Shown: positions 27,206-37,709, counted from the first letter of the stretch. The stretch: 64,000 nt of DNA from Gammaproteobacteria bacterium UBA2679 (GCA_002354735.1 DEMD01000016.1:236125-300124); one strand, 5' to 3'. Numbers and translations: made by a program. Notes: generated from the letters alone by a model not told the origin.

Positions 27206-29107
27206 CTACTCGTCGATAAAGCTACGCAGATGGTCTGATCGGCTCGGATGACGCAGCTTACGCAGCGCCTTCGCTTCGATCTGTCTGATCCGCTCTCTGG
27301 TAACGTCGAACTGCTTGCCGACTTCTTCCAGCGTGTGGTCAGTGTTCATTTCGATACCGAAACGCATCCGCAGAACCTTCGACTCACGTGCAGTCAGGCC
27401 AGCCAGAACGCGACGGGTCGCTTCACGCAGGCCTTCGCCAGTCGCTGAGTCGATTGGTGACTCTGCCTGACCGTCCTCGATGAAATCCCCCAGATGCGAA
27501 TCTTCGTCGTCACCGATAGGCGTTTCCATTGAGATCGGCTCTTTCGCGATCTTCAGGACCTTGCGAACCTTGTCTTCCGGCATATCCATGCGGTAGGCGA
27601 GTTCTTCCGGCGTCGGCTCACGACCCATCTCCTGCAGCATCTGCCGTGAAATACGGTTCAGCTTGTTGATGGTTTCGATCATGTGCACCGGAATACGGAT
27701 GGTGCGAGCCTGATCCGCAATCGATCGCGTGATTGCCTGTCTGATCCACCACGTCGCATAGGTCGAGAACTTGTAGCCTCGGCGATATTCGAACTTGTCG
27801 ACAGCCTTCATCAGACCGATGTTGCCTTCCTGGATCAGGTCGAGGAACTGCAGGCCACGGTTGGTGTACTTCTTCGCAATCGAGATAACCAGACGCAGGT
27901 TCGCTTCCACCATTTCTTTCTTGGCACGACGCGCCTTGGCTTCACCGATGGATACCCGGCGATGAATTTCCTTCACATAAGGAATATCCATGTCGAGCTG
28001 GTCTTTCACGAAGGCAATCCGTCGCTGACGGCGCACAATTTCGTCTTTTTTCTCAACGATTGCGGCAGCCCAGGCAGTGTCATTATTCTTGAACGAATCG
28101 ACCCAGGTCAGATCCTGCTCATTGCTCGGGAAGGTCTTGATGAACTCGGATTTCGGCATACGGCATTCGCGGATACAGATGCGCATGATCTCACGCTCGT
28201 TCTGACGAACAGCTTCGTTCGAAATGCGTACGCGGTGCACCAGTGCGTCGTACTGCTTCTGAGCCAGCTTGAGTCGGGTGAACTGCTCGCTCAGCGTCTC
28301 GAGAGCCGCCTGCGTATTCTTGTGATCACGCCCGTGCTTCTCGATCATCTTCTGCGCAGCCGCATAGCTCGCCGCCAATGCCTCGAAATGCGCGCGGGCT
28401 ACTTCCGGATCAGGACCGCTCTCGACTTCAGTTTCTTCATCGGAATCATCATCTGAATCGTCATCGGTGTCGTCAGAATCATCGGCAACAGCATCTTTCT
28501 TGCCGCCGTCCTTCTTGCCTTTGCCACCAGGCTTCACGACGTCGTCAAGGTCATCCTTGTCTGCTGCCGGCGCGGGCGCCTGGCTGTCGATAGTGTCGTC
28601 GAGAAAGCCGATGATGATCTCATTCAGGCGCGGCCCTTCTTCTTCCTGGCTGGCAGCATAGGCGCTCAATACGCGCTCCATGGTACCGGGGAAGTAGACG
28701 AGGGCTGCCATGACATCACTGATGCCTTCCTCGATACGCTTCGCAATGACAATTTCGCCTTCACGCGTCAGCAGCTCCACGGTGCCCATCTCACGCATAT
28801 ACATGCGGACGGGGTCAGTGGTTCGGCCGGCGTCGCTTTCGACCGAGGCCAGGGCTGCAGCAGCCTCGGCAGCGGCTGAGTCATCAGCGGCGTCGCCATC
28901 GCTCATCAACAGTGATTCGGCATCGGGCGTTTCCTCGCAAACGAGGATGCCCATGTCGTTGATCATGCGGATGATGTCTTCGACCTGATCAGGATCAGCT
29001 ATGTCTTCCGGCAGGTGGTCGTTGACCTCTGCATAGGTGAGATAGCCCTGCTCCTTGCCACGAGCGATCAGCTCTTTCAAACGAGACTTGCGGGTGTTTA
29101 CCGACAT
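27206..29107 (-). CDS. rpoD: RNA polymerase sigma-70 factor
   Basis: This is the housekeeping sigma factor. The 633-aa protein shows region 1.1 ([20 protein letters not shown]), an acidic Asp-rich stretch inside the non-conserved region (about 195-235), region 2 ([20 protein letters not shown] and [10 protein letters not shown]) and region 4 ([20 protein letters not shown]). ATG 29107 with AGGG upstream gives the canonical start; the frame stays open to 29176. It is the last gene of rpsU-yqeY-dnaG-rpoD, and is preceded by a 384-bp gap that may hold its own promoter. Confidence 0.98.
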   Translation of the reverse strand: MSVNTRKSRLKELIARGKEQGYLTYAEVNDHLPEDIADPDQVEDIIRMINDMGILVCEETPDAESLLMSDGDAADDSAAAEAAAALASVESDAGRTTDPVRMYMREMGTVELLTREGEIVIAKRIEEGISDVMAALVYFPGTMERVLSAYAASQEEEGPRLNEIIIGFLDDTIDSQAPAPAADKDDLDDVVKPGGKGKKDGGKKDAVADDSDDTDDDSDDDSDEETEVESGPDPEVARAHFEALAASYAAAQKMIEKHGRDHKNTQAALETLSEQFTRLKLAQKQYDALVHRVRISNEAVRQNEREIMRICIRECRMPKSEFIKTFPSNEQDLTWVDSFKNNDTAWAAAIVEKKDEIVRRQRRIAFVKDQLDMDIPYVKEIHRRVSIGEAKARRAKKEMVEANLRLVISIAKKYTNRGLQFLDLIQEGNIGLMKAVDKFEYRRGYKFSTYATWWIRQAITRSIADQARTIRIPVHMIETINKLNRISRQMLQEMGREPTPEELAYRMDMPEDKVRKVLKIAKEPISMETPIGDDEDSHLGDFIEDGQAESPIDSATGEGLREATRRVLAGLTARESKVLRMRFGIEMNTDHTLEEVGKQFDVTRERIRQIEAKALRKLRHPSRSDHLRSFIDE

Positions 29108-29491
29108 ATGAACCCTATTCAATTGGATGTACGCGGACAGTCGCCGACAGCACGCCAGAGCAGAACCTAACAACACTTGATCAAACTGATCAAACCGATC
29201 AATATAAGGCTGTAAAACCTTATTTTGCTGCCAAGGTTGTCATCAGGAGCGCACCTGTCGCTGCGTCTCAGACAGTCTTTTCTTGCTTACGTAAATCCGT
29301 GTGTGTGTGCGAGCAAAAATTAGCCGGGCATTATACCGCCGACCGGGTCTGTACTCCAGTAACTTATTCTGTTACTACGTCTCTGCTCCTGATTCTTACG
29401 TACCATTGTTGCCTCAGGTTCAGGCACTTCAACGGCTTGCGTCGTTACCCCAGTTATGGGTCCGACGCCCTGCAAATTCAACTATAGCCAG
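29108..29491 (-). promoter_or_regulatory. dnaG-rpoD intergenic region with 9-bp tandem repeats
   Basis: No gene is seen in this 384-bp gap. Three tandem 9-mers, TTGATCAAA, CTGATCAAA and CCGATCAAT (29177-29203), lie about 70 bases before the rpoD start and contain three GATC sites. A small hairpin TGCCT/AGGCA lies near 29409-29425 just downstream of the dnaG end. A promoter for rpoD is expected here but I could not assign -35 and -10 boxes with proper spacing. Confidence 0.5.
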
Positions 29492-31345
29492 TCAGAGTTC
29501 TGCAATTAAACGCTTGTATTGAGCCTTCAGCTCGGCATCCGCAGGATCTATCCGCATGGCCTGCTCGACTCGAAGCAGTGTGCTACGAGTATAGCTACGT
29601 TTCATTTGGGCAAGTGTATCCTGCAGTTGCTGCTCAAGCATGCTACCTTCCGGCAGCCCTGAGCCGGTTTCGAGGGCAGGCAAGTCGAACAGGTATTGCA
29701 ATCGGTCGGCTAGTTCCGGGTTGCAGCCAAGCGCGTACAGCAGGTCTTCGGTGCTGTTGATTTCCATTTCCCGCAGCCATCCAGCGAAGCCCAGCGCATC
29801 CCGTTCGGCGGCATCGTCAATGTCGAAATCGCCCATGGTAAGGGCTCGGGCCGCACAGGACGGGTCTTGCAGTAAACACGCGACCAGTGATCGGGCCAGC
29901 GGGGTGGCTCTTGCGGTCAGTACCGAGCCTTCCATGAGTTGGCTGAAGCTGAGCGTCGGCGCAGGCGGACGGCGCTTGAAGCGATCATAACCGCCGCCAT
30001 AGCCGCCGCCGTTGGCGCCGCTCCCGCCGCTGTTGCTTCGGCTCTTGAAGTTACCCTTGCCGCCAGCGTTCTGATAGCCGTGCTGATCCCGCGTGGCTTT
30101 CCAGAGATCCTCCTTCAGGCCATTATGCAGGGCGGGTGCAGTCTGGCGGTTGATCAGGTTCAGCATTTCAGTGCCGCGCTTGAACAGCAGGCTCTTGCTC
30201 TCGGCAAGCGACAGATCAAGATTCTGTCCCAGTACGCGGAACAGGAAGAGTGACAGTGGCAGGGCTTCGTCAAGCGCCGCGGCCATCGCTTCACCACCGA
30301 TCCGCCGGACGTGGGTGTCCGGATCTTCGCCTTCAGGCAGGAGCATGAAGGCTACGCGTTGGCCGTCCTGCAGGAGCGGCAGGATTTTTTCCATGGCTTT
30401 CTTGGCCGCGCTGATGCCGGCACTGTCGCCGTCGAAGCAGAACACGACCTCCTCCGATAGCGACAGCAGGCGCTGCAGGCTCTCTTCGTTGGTGGCGGTG
30501 CCCATGGTGGCCACGGCGCCAGAAATGCCGTGCTGCGTCAGCGCGATGACGTCGAGGTAGCCTTCCACCACGACCAGTCGGTCGACCTTGCCGAAATGCT
30601 GCTTGCTCTCCCAGAGGCCGTACACGACCTGGCTTTTCTTGAAGAGTTCGGATTCGACGCTGTTAATGTACTTGGCTTTGTCGTCACCCAGGGTGCGCCC
30701 ACCAAAGCCGATGGTTCGGCCGCGGTGATCGCGAATTGGGAACATGAGACGGTTTCTGAACTGATCGTAGGCTGAGCTGGCATCTCCGCGGAGCAGCCCG
30801 AGACCGTGCAAGGCAGGCCGAAGCTTCTCCGCGGCCTTGGCTTGAGCCAACAGCTTGCCGGCGGAAGGCGCGTAGCCTAACCCGTACAATGTCTGCATGC
30901 TCTGGTCGACACCGCGCTCGCGCAGGTAACTCGAAGCGACTGAGTTGCCGCGCCGCAACTCTGCCTGATACAGCTCTGTAGCTAGTGTTGCCGCGGAATA
31001 GCTGCTCTTCAGCTCATCGTAGCGCTCACGATCCTGTTGTTCGCGTGGCACTTCCAGTCCAAGTCGTCCCGCAAGGCTTTCAACGGCCGAAACAAAGTCG
31101 AGATTATCGATACTGGTAAGAAAACTGAGGGTGTTGCCGTGGGCTTCGCAGCCATAACAGTGGTAGTGGGGAAAGTCCCCGGTTTCATAAACGTGGAAAG
31201 AGGGCGTCTTTTCGTTATGGAAGGGGCAGCGCCCTGTCCATGAGCCGCCAGCCTTTTTGAGGTCCACCCGATCACGAACGATGCCTACGAGATCGGCACG
31301 CCGGTTGATTTCATCGATGAACGCGTCGGGTATTCGTCCAGCCAT
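29492..31345 (-). CDS. dnaG: DNA primase
   Basis: DnaG makes RNA primers at the replication fork. The N-terminal CHC2 zinc finger is visible in CPFHNEKTPSF and HYHCYGCEAHG (about 40-68), and the TOPRIM domain in VVEGYLDVIALTQ (about 265). A Gly-rich linker precedes the C-terminal helicase-binding domain. ATG 31345 (MAGRIPDAFIDE) is the conserved start; the frame extends to a TTG at 31369. It belongs to the macromolecular synthesis operon. Confidence 0.97.
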   Translation of the reverse strand: MAGRIPDAFIDEINRRADLVGIVRDRVDLKKAGGSWTGRCPFHNEKTPSFHVYETGDFPHYHCYGCEAHGNTLSFLTSIDNLDFVSAVESLAGRLGLEVPREQQDRERYDELKSSYSAATLATELYQAELRRGNSVASSYLRERGVDQSMQTLYGLGYAPSAGKLLAQAKAAEKLRPALHGLGLLRGDASSAYDQFRNRLMFPIRDHRGRTIGFGGRTLGDDKAKYINSVESELFKKSQVVYGLWESKQHFGKVDRLVVVEGYLDVIALTQHGISGAVATMGTATNEESLQRLLSLSEEVVFCFDGDSAGISAAKKAMEKILPLLQDGQRVAFMLLPEGEDPDTHVRRIGGEAMAAALDEALPLSLFLFRVLGQNLDLSLAESKSLLFKRGTEMLNLINRQTAPALHNGLKEDLWKATRDQHGYQNAGGKGNFKSRSNSGGSGANGGGYGGGYDRFKRRPPAPTLSFSQLMEGSVLTARATPLARSLVACLLQDPSCAARALTMGDFDIDDAAERDALGFAGWLREMEINSTEDLLYALGCNPELADRLQYLFDLPALETGSGLPEGSMLEQQLQDTLAQMKRSYTRSTLLRVEQAMRIDPADAELKAQYKRLIAEL

Positions 31346-31425
31346 TGGCTTGAGGTTTCTCCAGACCAAACGAGCGCATTAGAAGCTGCGCAGGGAGAAA
31401 GTCTATAGCAAGGATAGCAGGTGGA

Positions 31426-31869
31426 CTAGGCGAGGGCGCCTTTGATTTTCTGACTGACCTGGCCCATGTCTGCGCGGCCTTGAGCCTGGCCCTTGACGAT
31501 TGCGACCACTTTGCCCATGTCCTTCATCGAACTCGCGCCTGTCTGTTCAATGGCATCTTTGATGATGGCATCGAGTTCCTCATCAGACAGCTGCTCAGGC
31601 AGAAAATCAGCAATAACCTTGAGTTCGAACTCTTCACGTTCGACGAGGTCACCGCGACCAGCCTTCTCGAATTGCGAGATTGAGTCGTATCGCTGCTTCT
31701 TCATCTTGTCGAGAATGACCAGCATGCGCTCGTCGTCGACCTCGATGCGCTCATCGACCTCGATGCGTTTGACATCGGCAAGTATCAGGCGGATTGCATT
31801 AAGCCGTTCCTGATCGCGGGCGCGCATGGCGTCCTTCATTGCAGCCGTTAATGACGCTTTGATAGACAT
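31426..31869 (-). CDS. yqeY: GatB/YqeY domain protein
   Basis: The 147-aa protein is of the YqeY family, whose fold resembles the tail domain of GatB amidotransferase and may bind tRNA. Typical stretches are AMRARDQERLNAIRLILADV and ADFLPEQLSDEEL. It commonly lies between rpsU and dnaG in Pseudomonas-type genomes, as here. The ATG at 31869 is preferred over a TTG at 31875. Confidence 0.92.
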   Translation of the reverse strand: MSIKASLTAAMKDAMRARDQERLNAIRLILADVKRIEVDERIEVDDERMLVILDKMKKQRYDSISQFEKAGRGDLVEREEFELKVIADFLPEQLSDEELDAIIKDAIEQTGASSMKDMGKVVAIVKGQAQGRADMGQVSQKIKGALA

Positions 31870-32040
31870 CTTCAATTCCGTATCGACTTGAACATCAGCT
31901 CAGGTGCTGAAAGAAAGTACCGAGTTAAATTGAGCGCATGAAAACGAACAGCCATGAATATAGCTGTTGAAGCTGCTCTTCAGATTATCGGTCTGGCCTG
32001 GGCCAGCAAATCTGCCGGCATCGAGCCAGCGGATCAGCAA

Positions 32041-32256
32041 TCAGTACAGACGTTCGAAACGACGCTGTTCGCGCTGAACTTTCTTGGCATGACGCTTTAC
32101 AGCGGCAGCCAGCTTGCGCTTACGCTCTGCGGTCGGCTTTTCATAGAATTCACGACGACGAACTTCAGAAAGGACGCCAGCCTTTTCACAGGAGCGCTTG
32201 AATCGGCGCAGGGCGATATCGAACGGCTCGTTTTCTTTCAATTTAACTGAAGGCAT
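32041..32256 (-). CDS. rpsU: 30S ribosomal protein S21
   Basis: The 71-aa basic protein starts [19 protein letters not shown] and has the length and sequence of S21, which helps base pairing of mRNA with the 16S 3' end. It is the first gene of the rpsU-yqeY-dnaG-rpoD operon and is divergent from tsaD. The 164 bp between it and yqeY show no further gene. Confidence 0.98.
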   Translation of the reverse strand: MPSVKLKENEPFDIALRRFKRSCEKAGVLSEVRRREFYEKPTAERKRKLAAAVKRHAKKVQREQRRFERLY

Positions 32257-32516
32257 TTACACCACTCATGTTTCAATATTGGTTACAATTCAATTCCACG
32301 GAATGCTGCTGACCTCTCGGGTTAGTCCTGATCCAGTACCCGATTTCAGGGTAATGAGGGTTCTGGACGAACGAAATCCATACAGTTTCTCGCAAGGGCG
32401 CGCATTGTAAACGCTGCAGGCACGGGCTGTAAAGCTGCCGTGAAAAATTGACCAGAGCCAAAGACAGGGGAAAACATGAAGCAAGCCATACCGACGTCGC
32501 CAGAAAGGCCCGGTTC

Positions 32517-33554
32517 ATGAGGGTTCTGGGCATAGAAACCTCCTGTGATGAAACTGCTCTGGCCGTCTACGGACACCCTCCTGGCGAAGATAGGCAGACG
32601 GCCAGGCTGTATGGTCACGTGCTCCATAGCCAGATTGCCATGCATGCCGATTACGGCGGTGTAGTGCCCGAACTGGCCTCACGCGATCATGTGCAGAAGC
32701 TCTGGCCTTTGTTGAACGCCCTGTTGGACGAGTGCGAACTGACTGCAGCAGACATCGATGCAGTGGCCTATACCGCTGGCCCCGGACTCGTCGGCGCGCT
32801 TATGGTGGGCGCTTGCTTTGCCACCGGCTTTGCCTGGGGCCGTAATCTGCCGGTAGTCCGCGTTCATCATATGGAGGGTCACTTGCTTGCGCCAATGCTG
32901 GACGACCCGGAGTTGAAACCGCCGTTTGTGGCATTGCTCGTTTCCGGGGGGCATAGTCAACTGGTGGCGGTCCATCAACCCGGCGAATACGAGTTGCTGG
33001 GAGAGTCGCTGGATGATGCTGCCGGCGAAGCCTTTGACAAGGTGGCGAAGATGCTCGAGCTCGATTATCCGGGTGGCCCCAATGTAGCAAGACTTGCGGA
33101 TACCGGCGACCGCACTGCGATGCGCTTTCCGCGGCCGATGACTGATCGACCGGGCCTTGATATGAGCTTCAGCGGGCTGAAGACATTCACTCGCAATGTG
33201 CTCGCAGAAGGCAAGGCGAAACACGCTGACATTGCAGCGGCCTTCCAGGAAGCAGTCGTCGATAGCCTCGTCATCAAGTCAAGACGCGCTATCGAAGCTA
33301 CTGGCTACCGTCGACTCGTGGTGGCTGGTGGCGTGAGTGCCAATCGTCGATTGCGGGAAGTAATGGATGCGGCCGGCCGTAAGGCTGGTTTCAGCATTGC
33401 TTATCCGAGAGCGGAGTTTTGCACAGATAACGGTGCGATGATCGCTTTGGCGGGTTATCGGCGAGCGTTCAATGGAGAAGCCAGAAAAAATCTGGAAGTG
33501 CTTGTTACACCTCGTTGGCCGCTGTCATCGCTAATGGTCGATAGCCAGATCTAG
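32517..33554 (+). CDS. tsaD: tRNA N6-threonylcarbamoyladenosine synthase subunit TsaD
   Basis: TsaD transfers the threonylcarbamoyl group to A37 of tRNAs reading ANN codons, with TsaB, TsaC and TsaE. The opening [19 protein letters not shown], the metal-binding HHMEGH (about 115-120) and the ASKH-fold motif VSGGHSQL (about 138-145) are clear. The 345-aa length is typical. The frame is open from 32448, but the conserved start is ATG 32517. It is divergent from rpsU. Confidence 0.97.
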   Translation: MRVLGIETSCDETALAVYGHPPGEDRQTARLYGHVLHSQIAMHADYGGVVPELASRDHVQKLWPLLNALLDECELTAADIDAVAYTAGPGLVGALMVGACFATGFAWGRNLPVVRVHHMEGHLLAPMLDDPELKPPFVALLVSGGHSQLVAVHQPGEYELLGESLDDAAGEAFDKVAKMLELDYPGGPNVARLADTGDRTAMRFPRPMTDRPGLDMSFSGLKTFTRNVLAEGKAKHADIAAAFQEAVVDSLVIKSRRAIEATGYRRLVVAGGVSANRRLREVMDAAGRKAGFSIAYPRAEFCTDNGAMIALAGYRRAFNGEARKNLEVLVTPRWPLSSLMVDSQI

Positions 33555-33581
33555 GTAGCTCAGCCAAGACTGGACCCGTGT

Positions 33582-34145
33582 CTACAGCGATTGTTCCTTG
33601 CCTTTGGCAAGAGCGATGATGTTGTCGCGATGCCGGACCACGAGTACGAGCGAGAGCACAACAAAAAACAGCGTGAAGTCCGGATTGAAAAAATAAGCAA
33701 TCCAGGGCGCGAGGCCTGCCGCTGCCAATGAGGCCAATGAAGATATACGTTTCCAGAGCAGTAGGGCCCACCACACCACGCCCAGTATCAGTGTTGTCCA
33801 GAACGCCAGTGCGAGACCAGTGCCCAGCATTGTCGCTACGCCTTTGCCACCCTGGAATTTGTGATAGATTGGCAGAATGTGGCCGAGCACTGCAGCAACG
33901 GCGACCAGACCGAGATATTCGGCCTCAAGGCCAGCAAGATGTCCCAGGCCAACCGCCAGGGCGCCTTTGCCAGCATCCCAGATAAGCGTGAGTGCTGCAG
34001 GTAGCATTCCGCCTAACCTGTATACGTTAGTTGCTCCGGGGTTGCGTGAGCCGCTTTCGCTAGGCGAAGGCAAGCCAAACAGGGCGCAAATGAGATAAGC
34101 GCCCATGGATGAACCCAGCAGGTAAGCCAATGGAAGACAGATCAT
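33582..34145 (-). CDS. plsY: Glycerol-3-phosphate acyltransferase PlsY
   Basis: PlsY acylates glycerol 3-phosphate from acyl-phosphate in the inner membrane. The 187-aa protein has several membrane helices and the conserved GSRNPGATNVYRLGG (about 31-45) and KFQGGKGVATMLG (about 97-109). The start is ATG 34145, whose bases overlap the proposed folB start on the other strand (CATG at 34143-34146). The frame extends upstream to 34163. Confidence 0.95.
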   Translation of the reverse strand: MICLPLAYLLGSSMGAYLICALFGLPSPSESGSRNPGATNVYRLGGMLPAALTLIWDAGKGALAVGLGHLAGLEAEYLGLVAVAAVLGHILPIYHKFQGGKGVATMLGTGLALAFWTTLILGVVWWALLLWKRISSLASLAAAGLAPWIAYFFNPDFTLFFVVLSLVLVVRHRDNIIALAKGKEQSL

Positions 34146-34536
34146 GAAACCGGTAGATACCATCGGCGCCTCCTTGCCGCAGCGTCAGAGCGTAGTCATT
34201 CAAGCCCTGGAACTGGACTGCGTAATTGGAGTATACGACTTCGAGCGACGCTTCGAACAGCGCCTGTTCCTCGACCTTGTTATGAACACCGATTTCAGCG
34301 CAGCCGTGCAGTCAGATGCTCTCGACCAGACGCTGAACTACGCAGCGATTTGCGAGCGCTTGCAGTGCATTGCCCGTGAGTCCTCCTACGCGCTTCTGGA
34401 GCGCTTGATGGGCGCGTTCATGACTTGTCTGCAGGACGAATTCGGCGTGGCCCATTTTTACATGCGCATCCGCAAACCAGGTGCAGTAGCTGGCACAGAC
34501 TTCGTAGGCATTGAAATTGACACCAGACCGGCTTAA
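34144..34536 (+). CDS. folB: Dihydroneopterin aldolase
   Basis: FolB splits dihydroneopterin in folate synthesis. The 130-aa protein shows LDCVIGVYDFERRFEQRLFL (about 24-43) and the catalytic YALLERL (about 81-87). The N-terminus has about 15 more residues than usual; the start could be the ATG 34144 that overlaps the plsY start, or an internal TTG such as 34174. It precedes a folK gene, so consecutive steps of one pathway are together. Confidence 0.92.
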   Translation: MKPVDTIGASLPQRQSVVIQALELDCVIGVYDFERRFEQRLFLDLVMNTDFSAAVQSDALDQTLNYAAICERLQCIARESSYALLERLMGAFMTCLQDEFGVAHFYMRIRKPGAVAGTDFVGIEIDTRPA

Positions 34537-35101
34537 CCCAGCAGTGAACTCTCCGGCGCAGCAAAAGGTACTGACAGGCTTCGGCATCGGTAGCAACATT
34601 GAGCCCGAACGGCATATTCATACGGCGCTTTCGGCACTTTGCAGAGAATTCCCAGATTTGCTGATTTCTCCGATATACCGCTGCAAAGCTGTGGGGTTCG
34701 ATGGCGCCCCGTTTTTGAATCTGGTGGTCGCATCACGCAATACTCAGCCTCTGTCGGCGCTACAGGCGCTGGTCAAGCGTCTGGAAGCCGCGAGTGGGCG
34801 CAGCGGCCATGAAACCAAATACTCTGGCAGAACCCTCGACATCGATATTCTCTTTCATGGCGGGCTCGTGTGCAGAACCGATCAGATTCAGTTGCCGCGA
34901 AAGGATGTCGTGAAGTACCCCTATGTGCTCAAGCCACTGACCGACATACTGCCGGATTGGGTGCACCCGGAACGTCATTGCACGGCGGCGGAGCTATGGC
35001 AGCGCTTGATAGACGCTGCCGGAAGTGAACAGCTGCTGCTCGAACAGCACGGCGTGCACCCGACTGACATACGTCTGGACACGCCACCGAGGCTGGTTTA
35101 G
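34511..35101 (+). CDS. folK: Second HPPK (pyrophosphokinase) of folate synthesis
   Basis: HPPK transfers pyrophosphate to 6-hydroxymethyl-dihydropterin. Visible motifs are GIGSNIEPERH (about 25-35), FLNLVVA (about 68) and RTLDIDILFHG (about 107-117). It overlaps the folB end. No ATG fits: TTG 34511, TTG 34517 (AGG 8 bases upstream) or GTG 34544 are possible, so the exact start is open. Another HPPK gene lies at 38557; the two are clearly different in sequence. The stop overlaps the pgi stop tail to tail by 4 bases. Confidence 0.87.
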   Translation: MKLTPDRLNPAVNSPAQQKVLTGFGIGSNIEPERHIHTALSALCREFPDLLISPIYRCKAVGFDGAPFLNLVVASRNTQPLSALQALVKRLEAASGRSGHETKYSGRTLDIDILFHGGLVCRTDQIQLPRKDVVKYPYVLKPLTDILPDWVHPERHCTAAELWQRLIDAAGSEQLLLEQHGVHPTDIRLDTPPRLV

Positions 35102-36822
35102 GAATTCGCAGCGCGGGCCGCGTCGACCAGCTGTGCCGTCGACGGATCAAGATTCAGGGCGCCGCTATCCGAACCGCCTTCCAGTAAGGGCAGGATGCTC
35201 GAGCACATTTGCTTGCCCAGCTCGACCCCCCATTGATCGAAGGAGTTAAGGTTCCAGATCACGCCCTGCACGAAAATCCTTTGCTCATACATGGCAATGA
35301 GCTGGCCCACCGTAAACGCGTCCACCTCCGGTATAGTGATCGTGGTGCTCGGCTTGTTGCCCTGAATCACTTTATGAGGCGCCAGCTGTGTGGCTTCAGT
35401 CTTACTCATACCGGCATCGAGGCATTCCTGCAGTGCCTGGTCCAGCGATTTGCCGGTCAGCATGGCCTGACTCTGGGCCAGGCAGTTGGAAATCAACATT
35501 CGATGATGTTTCTGAATCTGCTCAATGCCGATCCGCTCAGCTAGAGGGCGTCCGACTTGTCTTGAACGCAAAGGCAGAATGAAGTCGACAGGCACGTCGC
35601 GCGTGCCCTGGTGTATGAGCTGGTGGTATGCATGCTGGCCATTGGTGCCGGCGCCGCCCCAGACAATTGTACCCGTCTGCGAAAACACCGGTTTGCCGTC
35701 ACGCTGTACCGACTTGCCGTTACTCTCCATGTCGACCTGCTGCAGATGCGCAGCCAGGTCGTTCAGGCCTTGATCGTAGGGAATGATGGCGTAGTTACCG
35801 ATGTTCCTGAAATTGTTGTACCAGATCCCGATCACCGCCAGGAGGGCCGGGAGATTCTTCTCTAAAGGCGCCGTGAGGAAATGTTCGTCCATATGCGCTG
35901 CACCCTGCAGTAGCTTGCGGAACAGCGGCATACCGACCTGGCACGCAATCGGCAGGCCGATAGCCGACCAGAGCGAATAGCGGCCGCCAACCCAGTCCCA
36001 CATAGGCAGGATGTTTCCGGCATCGATGCCAAAGGCCTGGGCTTTTTCAACGTTGCTCGAAACGGCGACGAAATGTCGGCGCAAGGCTTCAGCCCTATCG
36101 TCCAGCGCCGCAACAGCAGGGTCACCAAGAAACCAGGCGCGAGCCGTGAGAGCGTTGGTCAGTGTCTCCTGCGTGGTGAACGACTTGGATTGGACGATGA
36201 ACAGCGTAGTACTGGGGCTGAGGTCTTCAAGGGTATTAAGAATGTCCGCGGCGTCGACGTTGGCAACGAAGTGGACACGGATGCGCGGATGCCAGTCAGG
36301 CCGCAGCGCCTCAACCACGACCTTGGGCCCAAGAAACGAGCCGCCAATTCCAATACTGACTACATCAGTAATCGACTGCCCGTCGTGGCCTGTCCATTCA
36401 CCGGAGTGCAAGCGCTCGACAACCTTCGACATTTTGTTTAAGGCAGCTTCCACCTCGCTGGAGATGTCTTCCAGGCCGCTGGCAGTTGGTCCGGCACTAT
36501 GACGAAGCGCCGCATGAAGCACGGCTCTCTGTTCGGTGTTGTTCAGCAGCTCACCGTCGAACATGGCTTTGCGGGCGGTATCCAACCCGCTGTGCTCGAG
36601 GAGCGTTAGCAGTTGGTCGCGCACTTTCAGGCTCATGGCGCTGCGAGAGTAGTCCAGCCTCAAATCAGCGCAGCTCGCCGTCATTTTTTCCAGCCGGTCA
36701 GGCTCGGCGTCGAAGTAATCGAGTATGCGATCACTCTGACTGTTGTCTGCAAGTTGCTTCAGCACCTCCCAGGCCTTGTTGAACTGCTGGTCCTGTTCTG
36801 GCGTCCTGAAAGACGAGTCCAT
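35098..36822 (-). CDS. pgi: Glucose-6-phosphate isomerase
   Basis: Pgi converts glucose 6-phosphate and fructose 6-phosphate. Phosphosugar-isomerase motifs are seen: VSIGIGGSFLGPKVV (about 157-171), the catalytic region GAGTNGQHAYHQLIHQG (about 393-409) and the C-terminal QWGVELGKQ (about 533). The length is 574 aa against 549 in E. coli. It follows panC by 6 bp. In Pseudomonas the gene panD usually lies between panC and pgi; here it is missing. Confidence 0.97.
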   Translation of the reverse strand: MDSSFRTPEQDQQFNKAWEVLKQLADNSQSDRILDYFDAEPDRLEKMTASCADLRLDYSRSAMSLKVRDQLLTLLEHSGLDTARKAMFDGELLNNTEQRAVLHAALRHSAGPTASGLEDISSEVEAALNKMSKVVERLHSGEWTGHDGQSITDVVSIGIGGSFLGPKVVVEALRPDWHPRIRVHFVANVDAADILNTLEDLSPSTTLFIVQSKSFTTQETLTNALTARAWFLGDPAVAALDDRAEALRRHFVAVSSNVEKAQAFGIDAGNILPMWDWVGGRYSLWSAIGLPIACQVGMPLFRKLLQGAAHMDEHFLTAPLEKNLPALLAVIGIWYNNFRNIGNYAIIPYDQGLNDLAAHLQQVDMESNGKSVQRDGKPVFSQTGTIVWGGAGTNGQHAYHQLIHQGTRDVPVDFILPLRSRQVGRPLAERIGIEQIQKHHRMLISNCLAQSQAMLTGKSLDQALQECLDAGMSKTEATQLAPHKVIQGNKPSTTITIPEVDAFTVGQLIAMYEQRIFVQGVIWNLNSFDQWGVELGKQMCSSILPLLEGGSDSGALNLDPSTAQLVDAARAANS

Positions 36823-36828
36823 ATCTAC

Positions 36829-37701
36829 TTATCCTTGAAACGGCTTATCGTGACTGCGGGTGATACGAATGTTATCGATGAGTCGGGTCTGCCCGAGACG
36901 CGCTGCGACCAGGACGACGATATCCCCGTCACGCTCACTGGCTACTTCCAAAGTGTCCGCACGTACGATGTTGAGATATTCGGTTCGAAAGCCTTTCTGC
37001 GCCAATTCAGCCAAACCTTCCGTCTGCAACTGCAGAAAGTTCTTTTCGCCAACACTGATGCGATCAGCGATATGCTGCAAGGTCTGATACAGACCGGCGG
37101 CCACTGGCCGATGTTCGGCAGACAGATACTGATTGCGTGAGCTCATGGCCAGGCCGTCAGCCTCACGCATGGTGGCACCGGAAACGATTTTCACTGGCAG
37201 CAATAGGTCGGCAACGAGCTTGCGAATGACCGCCACCTGCTGGAAATCCTTTTCACCGAAGAATGCCACTGTCGGCTGAACGAGATTCAGCAGGATACTG
37301 ACGACCGTAGACACGCCATCGAAATGTCCTGCCCGATGAGCGCCGCAGTGGTGGCGGGTAACCTCAGGAACGATAACCTTGGTATGCGCCTCAAGACCAC
37401 GCGGATACAACTGCTCTGCGGTCGGGGTAAACAGCAGGTCACATCCTGCTTCCGCCAGCTTGATCTGGTCGTCCGCCAGCGTTCTTGGGTAGGTGTCGAA
37501 GTCCTCACCCGCAGCGAATTGAAGCGGATTGACAAAAATCGAGGCCACCGTGAAATCGCACTGCTTCACGGATTGCTCGATGAGACTGATATGACCGGAG
37601 TGGAGGTTGCCCATGGTCGGAACAAAACCGATAGTCGCACCTTGTCGTCGAAAACGATCAAGTATGCCCCTCAGCTCACCGATATCTGTTGAGGTCTGCA
37701 T
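36829..37701 (-). CDS. panC: Pantothenate synthetase
   Basis: PanC joins pantoate and beta-alanine with ATP to make pantothenate. The nucleotidyltransferase motif is VPTMGNLHSGHISLI (about 26-40), and FFGEKDFQQVAVIRKLV (about 150) is typical. ATG 37701 (MQTSTDIGE) is used; a TTG start 12 bases upstream is possible. It is 8 bp behind panB, so panB-panC form one unit. No panD follows. Confidence 0.96.
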   Translation of the reverse strand: MQTSTDIGELRGILDRFRRQGATIGFVPTMGNLHSGHISLIEQSVKQCDFTVASIFVNPLQFAAGEDFDTYPRTLADDQIKLAEAGCDLLFTPTAEQLYPRGLEAHTKVIVPEVTRHHCGAHRAGHFDGVSTVVSILLNLVQPTVAFFGEKDFQQVAVIRKLVADLLLPVKIVSGATMREADGLAMSSRNQYLSAEHRPVAAGLYQTLQHIADRISVGEKNFLQLQTEGLAELAQKGFRTEYLNIVRADTLEVASERDGDIVVLVAARLGQTRLIDNIRITRSHDKPFQG

Positions 37702-37709
37702 GTTCAAGC

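Noticed and set aside
27683..28456. Open frame antisense to rpoD (257 codons)
   Set aside because: Complement of the conserved sigma regions; no independent evidence.
29177..29203. CRISPR-like repeats
   Set aside because: Only three 9-bp units without spacers; no cas genes in the window.
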